Below, piece after piece: positions 41,823 to 50,436 of a DNA stretch of 64,000 bases (position 1 is its first letter; every line of letters starts with the position of its first letter). Origin of the DNA: Victivallis vadensis (GTDB taxonomy: Bacteria > Verrucomicrobiota > Lentisphaeria > Victivallales > Victivallaceae). The notes under the pieces were generated by a model. It made no database searches and had not been told where the DNA came from. It worked only from the letters and a program-made list of their open reading frames with translations. Made by a program: the position numbers and the translations under genes. Location: contig NZ_QEKH01000030.1 of the NCBI RefSeq assembly GCF_003096415.1, forward strand, positions 1-64,000, read 5' to 3'.

Positions 41823-42101
41823 TTACTTGGCCATCGCCGTCGCACAGGCGGTGCAGCCGGCGCCCGGACACTTGTCGCCGCACGGACAGGCCTTGGAAGC
41901 CTTCTTCGCGGCGCAGGCTTTCGCATCCGCCGGACAGGCCTTCACATCTTTCGGGCACTGCTTCGAGTCTTTCATCGGACAGGTCGCCTTGACCGGGCAG
42001 CCGGAGGCAGCCTTGTCACAGCTGCCTCCGGTACTGCAGCAACCGGCGGCGAGGAACATCACGGCACCGGCGAACATCGCGAACAACATCACTTTTTTCA
42101 T
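41823..42101 (-). CDS. Cysteine-rich small lipoprotein, 13 Cys in 92 aa
   Basis: A lipobox (MFLAAGC, Cys20) follows a signal sequence. The mature part is only about 73 residues and repeats C-P or K-A-C units (GCPVKATCP, KQCPKDVKACP, KACPCGDKCP). Twelve cysteines remain after the lipidated one. This could bind metal like a metallothionein or form a disulfide-crosslinked envelope peptide. GAGGAGAGAAGAA precedes the ATG. A promoter lies at 42169-42196. No family recognised. Confidence 0.75.
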   Translation of the reverse strand: MKKVMLFAMFAGAVMFLAAGCCSTGGSCDKAASGCPVKATCPMKDSKQCPKDVKACPADAKACAAKKASKACPCGDKCPGAGCTACATAMAK

Positions 42102-42168
42102 TTCTTCTCTCCTCAATTTGAGTTTGTTTCGCAGCCGCGTCTCCATAACTGCGGCCGCTCATATCAGG

Positions 42169-42196
42169 AATATAGCTTTTTTCCGCTAAAAGTCAA
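42169..42196 (-). promoter_or_regulatory. Promoter of the Cys-rich lipoprotein gene
   Basis: On the minus strand TTGACT and TATATT are 16 bp apart, about 70 bp upstream of the start. Confidence 0.6.
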
Positions 42197-42307
42197 GAAA
42201 GTCCCCGGCTGCGAGGCTTGAAATTCCGGGAAAGCAAGGTAGATTAATCAATTGCGATTGAGTTTTCAGAACTTCAACATTTTTGTTTAGGATATCAGAA
42301 GAAAATC

Positions 42308-44089
42308 ATGAAAGAAGCAGACATCCGCCGCAAATATATCGAATTTTTCAAAAGCAAAGGCCATCAGGAGATCAAGAGCGCGCCGGTCATCCCAGAAAAC
42401 GACCCGACCTGTCTGTTCACCACCGCCGGGATGCACCCGCTGGTCCCCTATCTGCAGGGCGCGAAGCACCCGGCCGGACGTCGCCTGACCGACTTCCAGA
42501 AGTGCATCCGCACCGGCGACATCGACGAAGTCGGCGACGCCGTGCACCTGACTTTCTTTGAAATGCTCGGCAACTGGTCGCTCGGCGACTATTTCAAAAA
42601 AGAGGCGATCGGCTTCAGCTTCGAATTCCTGACCGGCAAAGAGAACCTGAATATTCCGGTGGAGATGCTGGCCGTCACCGTGTTCGCAGGCGACGAGGAC
42701 TGCCCGTTCGACGCGGAAGCGTTTGAAATCTGGAAATCCCACGGCATTCCCGAAGCGCGCATCGCGAAACTCGGCAAAAAGGACAACTGGTGGGGCCCCG
42801 CCGGCGTCACCGGCCCCTGCGGCCCGGATACCGAGATGTTCTACTGGACCGGTCCGCTTCCGGCTCCCGAAGTCTTCGATCCCGCCGACAAACGCTGGGT
42901 TGAAATCTGGAACGACGTGTTCATGCAGTACAACAAGACCGCCGACGGCACGTTCGAGCCGCTCGCCCAGAAGAATGTCGACACCGGCATGGGCCTTGAG
43001 CGCGTGACCGCCATCCTGCAGGGCAAGACCAGCTGCTATGAAACCGAAATCTTCGCGCCGATCTTCGCGAAGCTCGACGAAATCCGCAAGGTCGAACCGG
43101 TCGAGGGCGCCCGCTCCAGCTCCGAACGCATCATCGCCGACCACCTCCGCGCCGCGACTTTCATCCTCGCCGACGGCATCACGCCCGGCAAGGTGGACCA
43201 GCCGTATGTGCTGCGCCGCCTGATCCGCCGCGCGATCCGCGAGGGGCGCAAGCTCGGCATCGAAGGGCATTTCACCTCGCAGATCGCCGAAGCGGTGATC
43301 GGGGAGTTCGGCGACGTCTATCCGGAGCTGCGTGAAAAAGCCGCCGTGATCAAAGAGGAGCTTGACCGCGAGGAAAAACAGTTCGCGATCACGCTGGAAA
43401 AGGGCACCCACGAATTCCAGAAGCTGATCGACCGCGTGCCGCCGCACATCACAAAGAAGGTGATTTCCGGCAAAAACGCATTCAACCTCTACGAAACCTA
43501 CGGCTTCCCGATCGAACTCACGGTCGAAATGGCCAAAGAGAAGGGCTTCGAGGTGGACCGGGCCGGTTATGACGCCGCGTTCGCCAGGCATCAGGAGCTG
43601 AGCCGCGCCGGAGCAGAACAGAAATTCAAGGGCGGCCTGGCGGACAGCTCAGAGGAAACCGCCCGGCTGCACAGCGCGACCCATCTCCTGCAGGCGGCGC
43701 TGCGCAAGGTGCTCGGCGAACATGTCGAGCAGCGCGGTTCGAATATCACCGCCGAGCGGCTGCGGTTCGACTTTTCGCACGAGGAAAAGATGACGCCGGA
43801 ACAGCTCAAACAGGCCGAGGATCTCGTCAACGACGCGATCCGGCGCGACCTGCCGATCACCTGCGAGGAGATGAGCGTCGAGGAGGCCAAAAAGAGCGGC
43901 GCGATGGGACTGTTTGAAAACAAGTACACTGCCAACGTCAAGGTTTACACGATGGGCGACGCCAGCAAGGAGATCTGTGGAGGCCCCCATGCGTCGCACA
44001 CCGGGGAACTTGGTCATTTCCGGATCGTCAAGGAGGAGAGTTCCAGTCGCGGCGTACGCCGGATCAAGGCGGTGCTGGAGCACAACTGA
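42308..44089 (+). CDS. alaS: Alanine--tRNA ligase, short form lacking C-Ala
   Basis: The 593-residue enzyme has the class II catalytic domain (about 1-240; FKSKGHQEIKSAPVIPENDP, HLTFFEMLGNWSLGDYFK motif 2 region), the tRNA-recognition helices, and the editing domain with zinc ligands HSATHLLQ (HxxxH) and CGGPHASHTGELGHF (CxxxH). It stops just after the editing domain; the usual coiled coil and C-Ala domain (total about 870 residues) are absent. The stop is followed by normal intergenic sequence and a new gene, so this looks like a natural short form, not a recent truncation. It attaches alanine to tRNA-Ala and can still edit Ser/Gly. Confidence 0.92.
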   Translation: MKEADIRRKYIEFFKSKGHQEIKSAPVIPENDPTCLFTTAGMHPLVPYLQGAKHPAGRRLTDFQKCIRTGDIDEVGDAVHLTFFEMLGNWSLGDYFKKEAIGFSFEFLTGKENLNIPVEMLAVTVFAGDEDCPFDAEAFEIWKSHGIPEARIAKLGKKDNWWGPAGVTGPCGPDTEMFYWTGPLPAPEVFDPADKRWVEIWNDVFMQYNKTADGTFEPLAQKNVDTGMGLERVTAILQGKTSCYETEIFAPIFAKLDEIRKVEPVEGARSSSERIIADHLRAATFILADGITPGKVDQPYVLRRLIRRAIREGRKLGIEGHFTSQIAEAVIGEFGDVYPELREKAAVIKEELDREEKQFAITLEKGTHEFQKLIDRVPPHITKKVISGKNAFNLYETYGFPIELTVEMAKEKGFEVDRAGYDAAFARHQELSRAGAEQKFKGGLADSSEETARLHSATHLLQAALRKVLGEHVEQRGSNITAERLRFDFSHEEKMTPEQLKQAEDLVNDAIRRDLPITCEEMSVEEAKKSGAMGLFENKYTANVKVYTMGDASKEICGGPHASHTGELGHFRIVKEESSSRGVRRIKAVLEHN

Positions 44090-44134
44090 CGGTTCCCCGG
44101 CGGCCATCAACCATTGAACACGAGGAAACTGAAG

Positions 44135-44638
44135 ATGAAAGAAACCGACCTGTTGATCTCGCACCGCGACGGCGTCTATTCCGTCAAGGCGGCGGGACGC
44201 GCCAATTTCGAATACGCGGTGCCGCTGCGGGAGCTGGCCAAGACGCTCGAAACGTTCAAATGCTTCCGGATCGATCTCGGCGAGTGTGTCGCAATGGACA
44301 GTACGTTCATGGGCGTATTGTCCATGATCGGATTGAAGGCGCGCCGCTTCAAGGCGGGCGTCGAACTGTATAACGCGAACGACACCCTGAAAAAACTGCT
44401 GCGCGACCTCGGCGTCAATAAACTTTTCACCTTTATCGACGGCGCTGATCCGGATGCTCCGGCGGAGTGGGCAAGCGCAAGCCACGACCGCCGGGACCTC
44501 CTGACCACCGCGGAAACCGTCACTGAGGCGCACCAGACGCTGGTGGAAGCCGACTCCTCCAATGCCGCCAGGTTCGATCAGGTGATCGAATTCGCGAAAC
44601 AGGATGTGGAGCGTCTCAAAGAACAGAACAATAAATAG
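44135..44638 (+). CDS. STAS-domain protein
   Basis: The 167-residue protein has an N-terminal STAS domain (about 8-105): CFRIDLGECVAMDSTFMGVLSMIGLKA carries the DST segment like the phosphorylatable Ser site of anti-sigma-factor antagonists. A charged helical tail of about 60 residues follows. Start at 44135 after CGAGGAAACTGAAG. It may act in a partner-switching cascade, but no kinase or phosphatase gene is adjacent. It lies 45 bp after alaS. Confidence 0.8.
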   Translation: MKETDLLISHRDGVYSVKAAGRANFEYAVPLRELAKTLETFKCFRIDLGECVAMDSTFMGVLSMIGLKARRFKAGVELYNANDTLKKLLRDLGVNKLFTFIDGADPDAPAEWASASHDRRDLLTTAETVTEAHQTLVEADSSNAARFDQVIEFAKQDVERLKEQNNK

Positions 44639-44659
44639 ATCGGCACTGTCAGAAAAACA

Positions 44660-44704
44660 CCGTCCGGGGGGGACGGCCGGAATCGGAGAATTCCTGTTTT
44701 TTTT
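44660..44704 (+). terminator. Terminator after the STAS gene
   Basis: A CCGTCC/GGACGG hairpin is followed by GGAAT/ATTCC and a run of eight T. Confidence 0.75.
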
Positions 44705-44772
44705 CCCCGGCTTTACCGTAACCCTGGGGCAACCCGTACATTTGGCAAGCCTCGCATCAAACAGGATCAATC

Positions 44773-45405
44773 ATGAAAGGCTTTTCCCGGCTCCTGCTCG
44801 CCGGCGCAGCCGTGGCCCTGCTGGCCGCGGGATGCGCGGACCCGAACATCACCAACACCTCCCGCTCGGCAATCGAGCAGATGCTGCTCTCGTCAGTCGT
44901 CGAACGCAGCATCGGCAGCGTGAATGTAGAGGAATTCAAAGGGAAAAAAGTCTGGATGGATTATGCCAACCTGGCCACGCAGGTGGACAAAGCCTATGTG
45001 CAGGGTTTCGTCGAATTGCATTTCAGCCAATCCGGTGCGATCGTGCTGAAAGACGAAAAAGAAGCCGAGGTGATCGTTCAGGTGATCTCCGGCGCTCTGG
45101 CGACGGACAGCAACAAATTCATGATCGGCACTCCCCAGCTGCCGATTCCGCTGCCGAATACGGACCTGAGCTTCGCGATTCCGGAAATTCCGCTGTTCAA
45201 GCGGATCATCCGCAGCGGCTACGGCAAATTCAGCCTAGTGATGCTCGAAGCGAAAAGCCGCCAGCCGATCCGGGTGGTGTCCGACATCATCGCCAAATCC
45301 GAATACGTCAACTGGACCATCCTGCTGCTGCCGTTCACCAGCCGTGATATCGACATGGCGGAGGCCACCGGCTTCACGGACATGTCTTACGATATATTCG
45401 ATTAA
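44773..45405 (+). CDS. Lipoprotein of unknown function, 210 aa
   Basis: Lipobox LLAAGC (Cys21). The mature protein reads as a folded alpha/beta domain; RSAIEQMLLSSVVERSI after the lipobox and the closing LLPFTSRDIDMAEATGF suggest a conserved Planctomycetes/Lentisphaerota family (possibly DUF6655-like), of unknown role. It is probably anchored in the outer or inner membrane. Its stop codon touches the left end of the MITE-like element. Confidence 0.72.
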   Translation: MKGFSRLLLAGAAVALLAAGCADPNITNTSRSAIEQMLLSSVVERSIGSVNVEEFKGKKVWMDYANLATQVDKAYVQGFVELHFSQSGAIVLKDEKEAEVIVQVISGALATDSNKFMIGTPQLPIPLPNTDLSFAIPEIPLFKRIIRSGYGKFSLVMLEAKSRQPIRVVSDIIAKSEYVNWTILLLPFTSRDIDMAEATGFTDMSYDIFD

Positions 45406-45567
45406 GAGCTTATCAACTAATAAAGAAAGGTTATGACGCCGCGCCGAAATTTCAGTTGCGAAACCTGAAAAAATCGGCAATCATGGAATTATCGATGATT
45501 TTTACGGACAAGCGGATGGATTTCCGCCGCAAGTCAGAACGTTTTGGTTTATTAGTTGATAAACTCT
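45405..45567. mobile_element. MITE-like element, 163 bp, 20-bp terminal inverted repeats
   Basis: The left end starts AGAGCTTATCAACTAATAAA and the right end is its reverse complement with one mismatch (45548-45567). The inside has no gene. Such short elements are moved by transposases in trans. No clear target-site duplication is visible (TTA left, AAA right). It separates the lipoprotein from the inositol phosphatase gene. Confidence 0.65.
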
Positions 45568-45585
45568 AAATAAAGGGGCCGGAAA

Positions 45586-46356
45586 ATGCTCGGCTTTATC
45601 CGCGAAATCGCAGTGGAGGCGGGAAAAATCGCAGTGGAAGGCGGCAGCCGCCTGACCGCCTCCGAAATCCACGTGAAAGGGACGCCGACGGATCTGGTGA
45701 CTGAGACCGACCGCAAGGTCGAAGCGTACCTGACCGGCCGGATCCGGGAGCGCTTTCCGGATCACGGCATTTTCGGCGAAGAGAGCGGCGAAACCGCCGG
45801 GGCCGGTGAGTACCGCTGGGTGATCGACCCGATCGACGGCACCGTCAACTTCATCCACGGTTTCCCGTACTACTCGATCTCCATCGCACTGCAGAAGCAG
45901 GGAAAAACCGTGGCCGGAGTCGTCTACTCCCCCCGGCTGAACGAACTGTACGCCGCGGCTGCCGGGCACGGAGCCGCCCTGAACGGCCAACCGCTCCGGG
46001 TTTCCGGCTGTGCCGCGCTCGCGGATTCGCTGCTGGCCACCGGCTTTGCCTGTGTACGTGCCGGAATCCGGCCCGACAATCTGGAACTGCTGCCGGGCAT
46101 TGTGCGGCAGATTCAGGGTATCCGTCGCAACGGCTCCGCCGCGCTGGACCTCTGCAACGTCGCCGCCGGACGGTTCGACGGCTACTGGGAGTTCTGCCTC
46201 AACCTCTACGACGTCGCCGCCGGCGCGCTGATCCTGCAGGAAGCCGGCGGCCGCGTCACCGACCTGGCCGGCCGAAACCGCTGGCCGGAGGCCGGAATCT
46301 GCGCCACCAACGGCCTGATCCACGCCGAACTGCTCAAAGAACTGCAGCGTCAGTGA
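45586..46356 (+). CDS. suhB: Inositol monophosphatase family protein
   Basis: The 256-residue enzyme has the FIG-superfamily metal sites GEESGE, WVIDPIDGTVNFIHGFP and LYDVAAGALILQEAGG. It hydrolyses inositol phosphates or related sugar phosphates; SuhB homologues also act in rRNA transcription. A GGGGCC-type ribosome site lies upstream. It begins 18 bp after the MITE-like element, which may provide or disturb its promoter. Confidence 0.9.
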   Translation: MLGFIREIAVEAGKIAVEGGSRLTASEIHVKGTPTDLVTETDRKVEAYLTGRIRERFPDHGIFGEESGETAGAGEYRWVIDPIDGTVNFIHGFPYYSISIALQKQGKTVAGVVYSPRLNELYAAAAGHGAALNGQPLRVSGCAALADSLLATGFACVRAGIRPDNLELLPGIVRQIQGIRRNGSAALDLCNVAAGRFDGYWEFCLNLYDVAAGALILQEAGGRVTDLAGRNRWPEAGICATNGLIHAELLKELQRQ

Positions 46357-46378
46357 CCTGCCGCCATATCGTAAATCG

Positions 46379-46405
46379 CAACAGGCGCGCTTCGCGCCGC
46401 TGTTG
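46379..46405 (+). terminator. Hairpin after the inositol phosphatase gene
   Basis: CAACAG/CTGTTG with inner GCGCG/CGCGC makes an 11-bp stem (two bulged bases) 22 bp after the stop. No U-tract. The region from here to 46670 shows nothing else I can support. Confidence 0.4.
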
Positions 46406-46673
46406 CTGATTCCCCCGTACCGCGGCGACTTCGCCGAACAACATCCGCTGCCGGGCGGACACATGCGTATTCTACCCGACGATCTGTCCGCCGCAGGTGT
46501 CGCGCTTGCGTCACCGGAATCCCCCGCCTCCCCCCGGATCGGCTCCCGCAGCCGGGCCGCGACCGGCAGATATTTGCAGACGCAGCCGACAGAGGTCACG
46601 GGATGCTTCGCGGCGGCCGGAATTTTGCAACAGCCGCAGTCATCACTTTTCCCGATAATTTTCCATTTGTCTC

Positions 46674-46702
46674 TTGACATTGACAGCAGAATATAGTATA
46701 AT
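46674..46702 (+). promoter_or_regulatory. Perfect-consensus sigma70 promoter
   Basis: TTGACA and TATAAT, both 6/6 matches, are separated by 17 bp. It lies 97 bp upstream of the GntR-type regulator gene. A strength this high with operators nearby suggests tight repression. Confidence 0.85.
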
Positions 46703-46706
46703 ATAC

Positions 46707-46719
46707 TTAGTTGGCCTAA
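46707..46719. promoter_or_regulatory. Operator-like site 1
   Basis: TTAGTTGGCCTAA is an imperfect palindrome 4 bp after the -10, at the transcription start. It matches site 2 at 46777 at ten of thirteen positions. Confidence 0.6.
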
Positions 46720-46776
46720 ATTATTCTTCCGTTATCTTCCCGGATTTCAATTCAGGTTGACTTAAATAGAATAACT

Positions 46777-46789
46777 TTAGTCCGACTAA
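46777..46789. promoter_or_regulatory. Operator-like site 2
   Basis: TTAGTC-C-GACTAA is a perfect palindrome that overlaps the ribosome site (AAGGA) of the regulator gene. Together with site 1, 70 bp away, it could give repression by looping or block translation start. Confidence 0.6.
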
Positions 46790-46798
46790 GGAACCGAT

Positions 46799-47866
46799 AT
46801 GCCGAAATTGCTGAATGAAACCAAACACTACCGGGCGGCGGTGCGAATCCGCGAGCTGGCCAATACACTGCCGCCGGGCGAAAGCCTTCCGGTGGCCAGC
46901 GAACTGACGCGGCGGCTGGGGATTTCGCACGGCACGGCGATCCGGGCGCTGAAAGTCTTGTCCGACGACGGAGTGATCTACCGGCCGCTGGGAAAGCAGC
47001 GTTACCGGATCGCGGAACGGTTCGAGCGGGCATCGGCCCGGATCAGCATGGTCCGGCCTGACTTTTCCTCCGGCGATCTCGACGCAATCACTCAAAGCGT
47101 CTATGAAGCCGGGCAGAAGCGGAACTGGAAATTCAATCAGTACTGTTTCCGCTCCGGCCGCGAACTGGATTTCTGCCGGGTCATCGGCGAATGCGACGCA
47201 ATGGTCCTGATTCCGCCGGCGGAATACCTGACCGATGAATTCGTGAAACTTCTTCTGAAACCCGCGCGGCCGGTTGCCGTGTTGCTGCAACATCTGCGCC
47301 ATCCTCAAATCAACAATGTGTGCACCAACGATTTCCGGGTCGGCGAACTGGCGGCGGAGACATTGTACGAACACGGCCATCGCCGCATCCTGTTCCTGAA
47401 AGACCAACCGGATGAGACCACGATGCGGGAACGCCGGCGCGGTTTTCAATCCGCCGCCGACCGGCTGCGGATTCCGGCGGGCGACGAACTTTATTTCGAC
47501 AGCCATCCGCATGTCTTTGAAGATCCGCTCGAGGGGACCTATCAGGGGCTTTTCAGGCTTCTGCGGAGCGGCAAAGCGGATTTCACCGCGATCTTTTCCG
47601 CCTCGCTGGTCGGAGGGATGGCGGCATTGCGGGCGGCGCATGAGCTGGGGCTGAAAGTGCCGGAACAACTGGCGGTACTCTGTTTCAGCGGAGAATCCAA
47701 TCTGGCTCCCTATTTCCAGCCGCCGCTCTCCTGCATCGAAACCGACCGGACCAAATTCGGCGAGTACACGGCGGAACTGCTGACGGCCGCCCTGACCGGC
47801 GCAAACGGAAAAATGCCGCAGCAACTGAAAATCGAACCCAAACTGGTCATGCGGAGCTCCATTTGA
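46799..47866 (+). CDS. GntR-type regulator with LacI-like sensor domain
   Basis: The 355-residue protein has a winged helix (about 10-72: VASELTRRLGISHGTAIRALKVL and GVIYRPLGKQRYRIA) and a LacI-like effector domain (about 80-350, with FRVGELAAETLYEHGHRRILFL). Two operator-like sites lie in its own control region, so autorepression is likely. It is followed after 37 bp by a secreted glycoside hydrolase, which it probably controls. Confidence 0.85.
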   Translation: MPKLLNETKHYRAAVRIRELANTLPPGESLPVASELTRRLGISHGTAIRALKVLSDDGVIYRPLGKQRYRIAERFERASARISMVRPDFSSGDLDAITQSVYEAGQKRNWKFNQYCFRSGRELDFCRVIGECDAMVLIPPAEYLTDEFVKLLLKPARPVAVLLQHLRHPQINNVCTNDFRVGELAAETLYEHGHRRILFLKDQPDETTMRERRRGFQSAADRLRIPAGDELYFDSHPHVFEDPLEGTYQGLFRLLRSGKADFTAIFSASLVGGMAALRAAHELGLKVPEQLAVLCFSGESNLAPYFQPPLSCIETDRTKFGEYTAELLTAALTGANGKMPQQLKIEPKLVMRSSI

Positions 47867-47903
47867 CTTCAGAATGGATTTCAATCAACCGAAAGGAGAA
47901 TAG

Positions 47904-50309
47904 ATGAAACACAAGCGATTCATGATTTTATGCAGCCTGATCGGATTCCTGGCCGTATTGACTGCGGCGGAAGATCCCCGACGACAGAAAATGTGCTGGG
48001 CGCATTATGTCGGCTGGGGCTTCAACCAGACCGACGGCTATGATCTGGCGATGCGTTCGCCGGGAAGCTGGATGCTGGCGCCTTTCGGAGACCGGACGCT
48101 GCTGGGAAAAAACCTCCAATGGGATTCCGGCATTTTCTTCGGCGCCCGTAAACAGATTGAAACGGCGCTCGCCTACGGGGTGGACGGCTTCTGCGTGGAC
48201 ATCGTCAATCCGAACAGCTATGTCGGCGGCCTGAACCGTTTTTTTCGGGACGCGGAAGGTACTCCGTTCAAAGTGGCGCTGTGCATAGACCGTCTGGATT
48301 ATGACAATGCGTACCTGATCGAGCATCTCGGCAAATTCATCGCGACCTGCAAAGATCATCCCAACGCCTGCCGGATCGACGGGAAAATGGTGATCTTCGT
48401 GTACAATATCGCGGGAAAGAAGATCGACGACTGGCTGGCGGTCCGGGCGGAATTGAAAAAACAGGGGCTGGATGCGTACTATCTGGTCCAGCCGGCCCAT
48501 GAAACTTCAATGTGGAGCGAGCCGGACAAACTCGCGGATGCGCTGCGCGGTTTCGAGGGGTTCTACGATTTCGGCTGCAACGGCTTCACTCCGGATGAGA
48601 TGAAACAGCGCCTCGCCAACGGACGCGCCGCCCTGAAGGCGCACCGTCCCGACGGGATTTTCGCCGGCGGCATCGCAATCGGCTATATCGGCCAGGGTTC
48701 CTCCTACTACCGCCCCTTCCTGAACAGCGGCACGCTGCGTCATAACTGGGAGGCCTCCATCGCGAACAACGTCGACTGGGTCTGCCTGACCACCTGGAAC
48801 GACTACATTGAAAGCACCCAGTTCGAACCCTCCATGATCAACCGCGACAACCTGCTGCGGATCAACCGGGAATACGTCTCCAAATGGCGCGGCGAACCTG
48901 CCCCGCAGCGGACGCCGCAGGTCATCTACACCTACCACGACGAAACGGTCCTCGGCGACGACCTGACGTTTGAAGTGATGAATTTCAGCTACACCACGGC
49001 CCCGGCTTCGGCGCTGGTACGGCTGCTCGCCCCGGACGGCAGGCTGCTGAAGGAGTTCGCGCCGGTTCAGCTGAATCCGAAAAAACTGGCCGTCAAGACG
49101 TTCCGGCTCCGTCACGAGGAGATGAAAGACTGGAAGGTGATGCGCGTACAGGCCGCCGTGGTCAGCAACGGCGAAAAACCGCAATACAAGGAGCTGCATC
49201 CGATCGTCCGCCGTTCCGGCCGCACCGAAAGCGTGCGCACCCTCCGGCTGCGTCAGGACGACATGACCGGCCCGGAAACGGAGCTGCGGATCGAAGCGGG
49301 GCCGGACGGCAGGTCCGTCGCTAAAATCATGCTGAAAAGCTGGATGTTCGCCGGAAAAGCCGAATTGCTCCGCAACGGCTGGCCCGTCGCGGAACTGGAG
49401 ATCAACCACCTGCATAAGCCGGTATGGGAGCGGACCGTGCCGCTGGAGTGGCGGCGCTCGCCTGAAGATGTGTATGTGGTACGGGTGACCGATGTCTCCG
49501 GCCGGCTCGGATTCAGCAATCCGGCGCTGCACCGCGCGGAAGGCTTCGACGGCAAAACCCGGCTGCCGGTGATCGTAACCGGTTCGGACTTCGATGAAAA
49601 CTGGCCGTTGTGGAAGAAGCGCATCTCCCGCCTGAAACGGCCCGGAGTGGTCGCCATGCCGGTCGCGGATTCCGATATTTTCTCCGTCCGCTACGATTTC
49701 GATAAGCCGGTAGACGGCATGTTGATTTCCACCTCCGGCTGGTCGATTCCGGCGCAGCTCGGCAGCTCGAAAGGCTGGTGGCAGGGGTGTGACAAAGATA
49801 CCGTGCCGCAATGGGAAAACGCAGCAGGACCGGATGGTACGGAGCGGACAGTGCTCGCTTTCGACGGCACGGATGTGGTCGCAATCGCCGCCCGCGCCAT
49901 GCCGACCGGCCCCTTCACCATCGAGCAGTGGATAAAGCCGGAGCGGAAAGAGGCGGATATGGTCCTGTTCGAAGACCAGATGGGAGTTCAACTCCTGCTG
50001 GACGCCCAACTCCGTCCCCGCCTGACGCGCGGCGGACACATCGCCGGTGCGTCCGTCCAGTCGGACAAAGCGGTTCCCGCCGGGAAATGGACCCATCTGG
50101 CCGCCGTTTATGACGGGAAATCCCTGAAAATCTATCAGGACGGCCGGAAAACAGCAGAAGCTCCGGCTCCGACCTGCACGAATCCGGTCAATTCCCTGTC
50201 GCGCATCGGCAATTCCATGAATCTCGAACGCGGTTTCAAAGGCCGGCTGGCCGGCTTCTCGCTGGAGGGAGCGGTCCGCGCTCCCGGCAGTTTCCGCCTG
50301 AAGAAGTAA
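47904..50309 (+). CDS. Secreted GH71/GH99-like glycoside hydrolase with LamG domain
   Basis: The 801-residue protein has a signal peptide (about 1-22), a catalytic barrel (about 28-345: CWAHYVGWGFNQTDGYDLAM, YGVDGFCVDIVNPNSY, VDWVCLTTWNDYIESTQF), a beta-rich middle and a C-terminal LamG/concanavalin-like domain (about 640-795: GPFTIEQWIKPE, WTHLAAVYDGKSLKIYQDG). The barrel matches the GH71/GH99 type (alpha-1,3-glucanase or endo-alpha-mannanase). It is exported and probably degrades an alpha-glucan or mannan. The promoter is that of the regulator upstream. Confidence 0.8.
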   Translation: MKHKRFMILCSLIGFLAVLTAAEDPRRQKMCWAHYVGWGFNQTDGYDLAMRSPGSWMLAPFGDRTLLGKNLQWDSGIFFGARKQIETALAYGVDGFCVDIVNPNSYVGGLNRFFRDAEGTPFKVALCIDRLDYDNAYLIEHLGKFIATCKDHPNACRIDGKMVIFVYNIAGKKIDDWLAVRAELKKQGLDAYYLVQPAHETSMWSEPDKLADALRGFEGFYDFGCNGFTPDEMKQRLANGRAALKAHRPDGIFAGGIAIGYIGQGSSYYRPFLNSGTLRHNWEASIANNVDWVCLTTWNDYIESTQFEPSMINRDNLLRINREYVSKWRGEPAPQRTPQVIYTYHDETVLGDDLTFEVMNFSYTTAPASALVRLLAPDGRLLKEFAPVQLNPKKLAVKTFRLRHEEMKDWKVMRVQAAVVSNGEKPQYKELHPIVRRSGRTESVRTLRLRQDDMTGPETELRIEAGPDGRSVAKIMLKSWMFAGKAELLRNGWPVAELEINHLHKPVWERTVPLEWRRSPEDVYVVRVTDVSGRLGFSNPALHRAEGFDGKTRLPVIVTGSDFDENWPLWKKRISRLKRPGVVAMPVADSDIFSVRYDFDKPVDGMLISTSGWSIPAQLGSSKGWWQGCDKDTVPQWENAAGPDGTERTVLAFDGTDVVAIAARAMPTGPFTIEQWIKPERKEADMVLFEDQMGVQLLLDAQLRPRLTRGGHIAGASVQSDKAVPAGKWTHLAAVYDGKSLKIYQDGRKTAEAPAPTCTNPVNSLSRIGNSMNLERGFKGRLAGFSLEGAVRAPGSFRLKK

Positions 50310-50436
50310 ATGACATCCCCCCGCTCGTGGCCGGTAACGGTACGGCAAGACAGACAGAGCTTACGTATCGTGATACGGTCACGTGCGAACGGCATCAAAC
50401 CGGATAAATAAACATAATTTTGACAAGGAGTCGCAA

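Noticed and set aside
45502-46680. Long minus-strand frame with Cys-rich start near 46400-46680
   Set aside because: Most of it is antisense to the inositol phosphatase. The Cys-rich part has no ribosome site or signal peptide and overlaps the strong promoter region.
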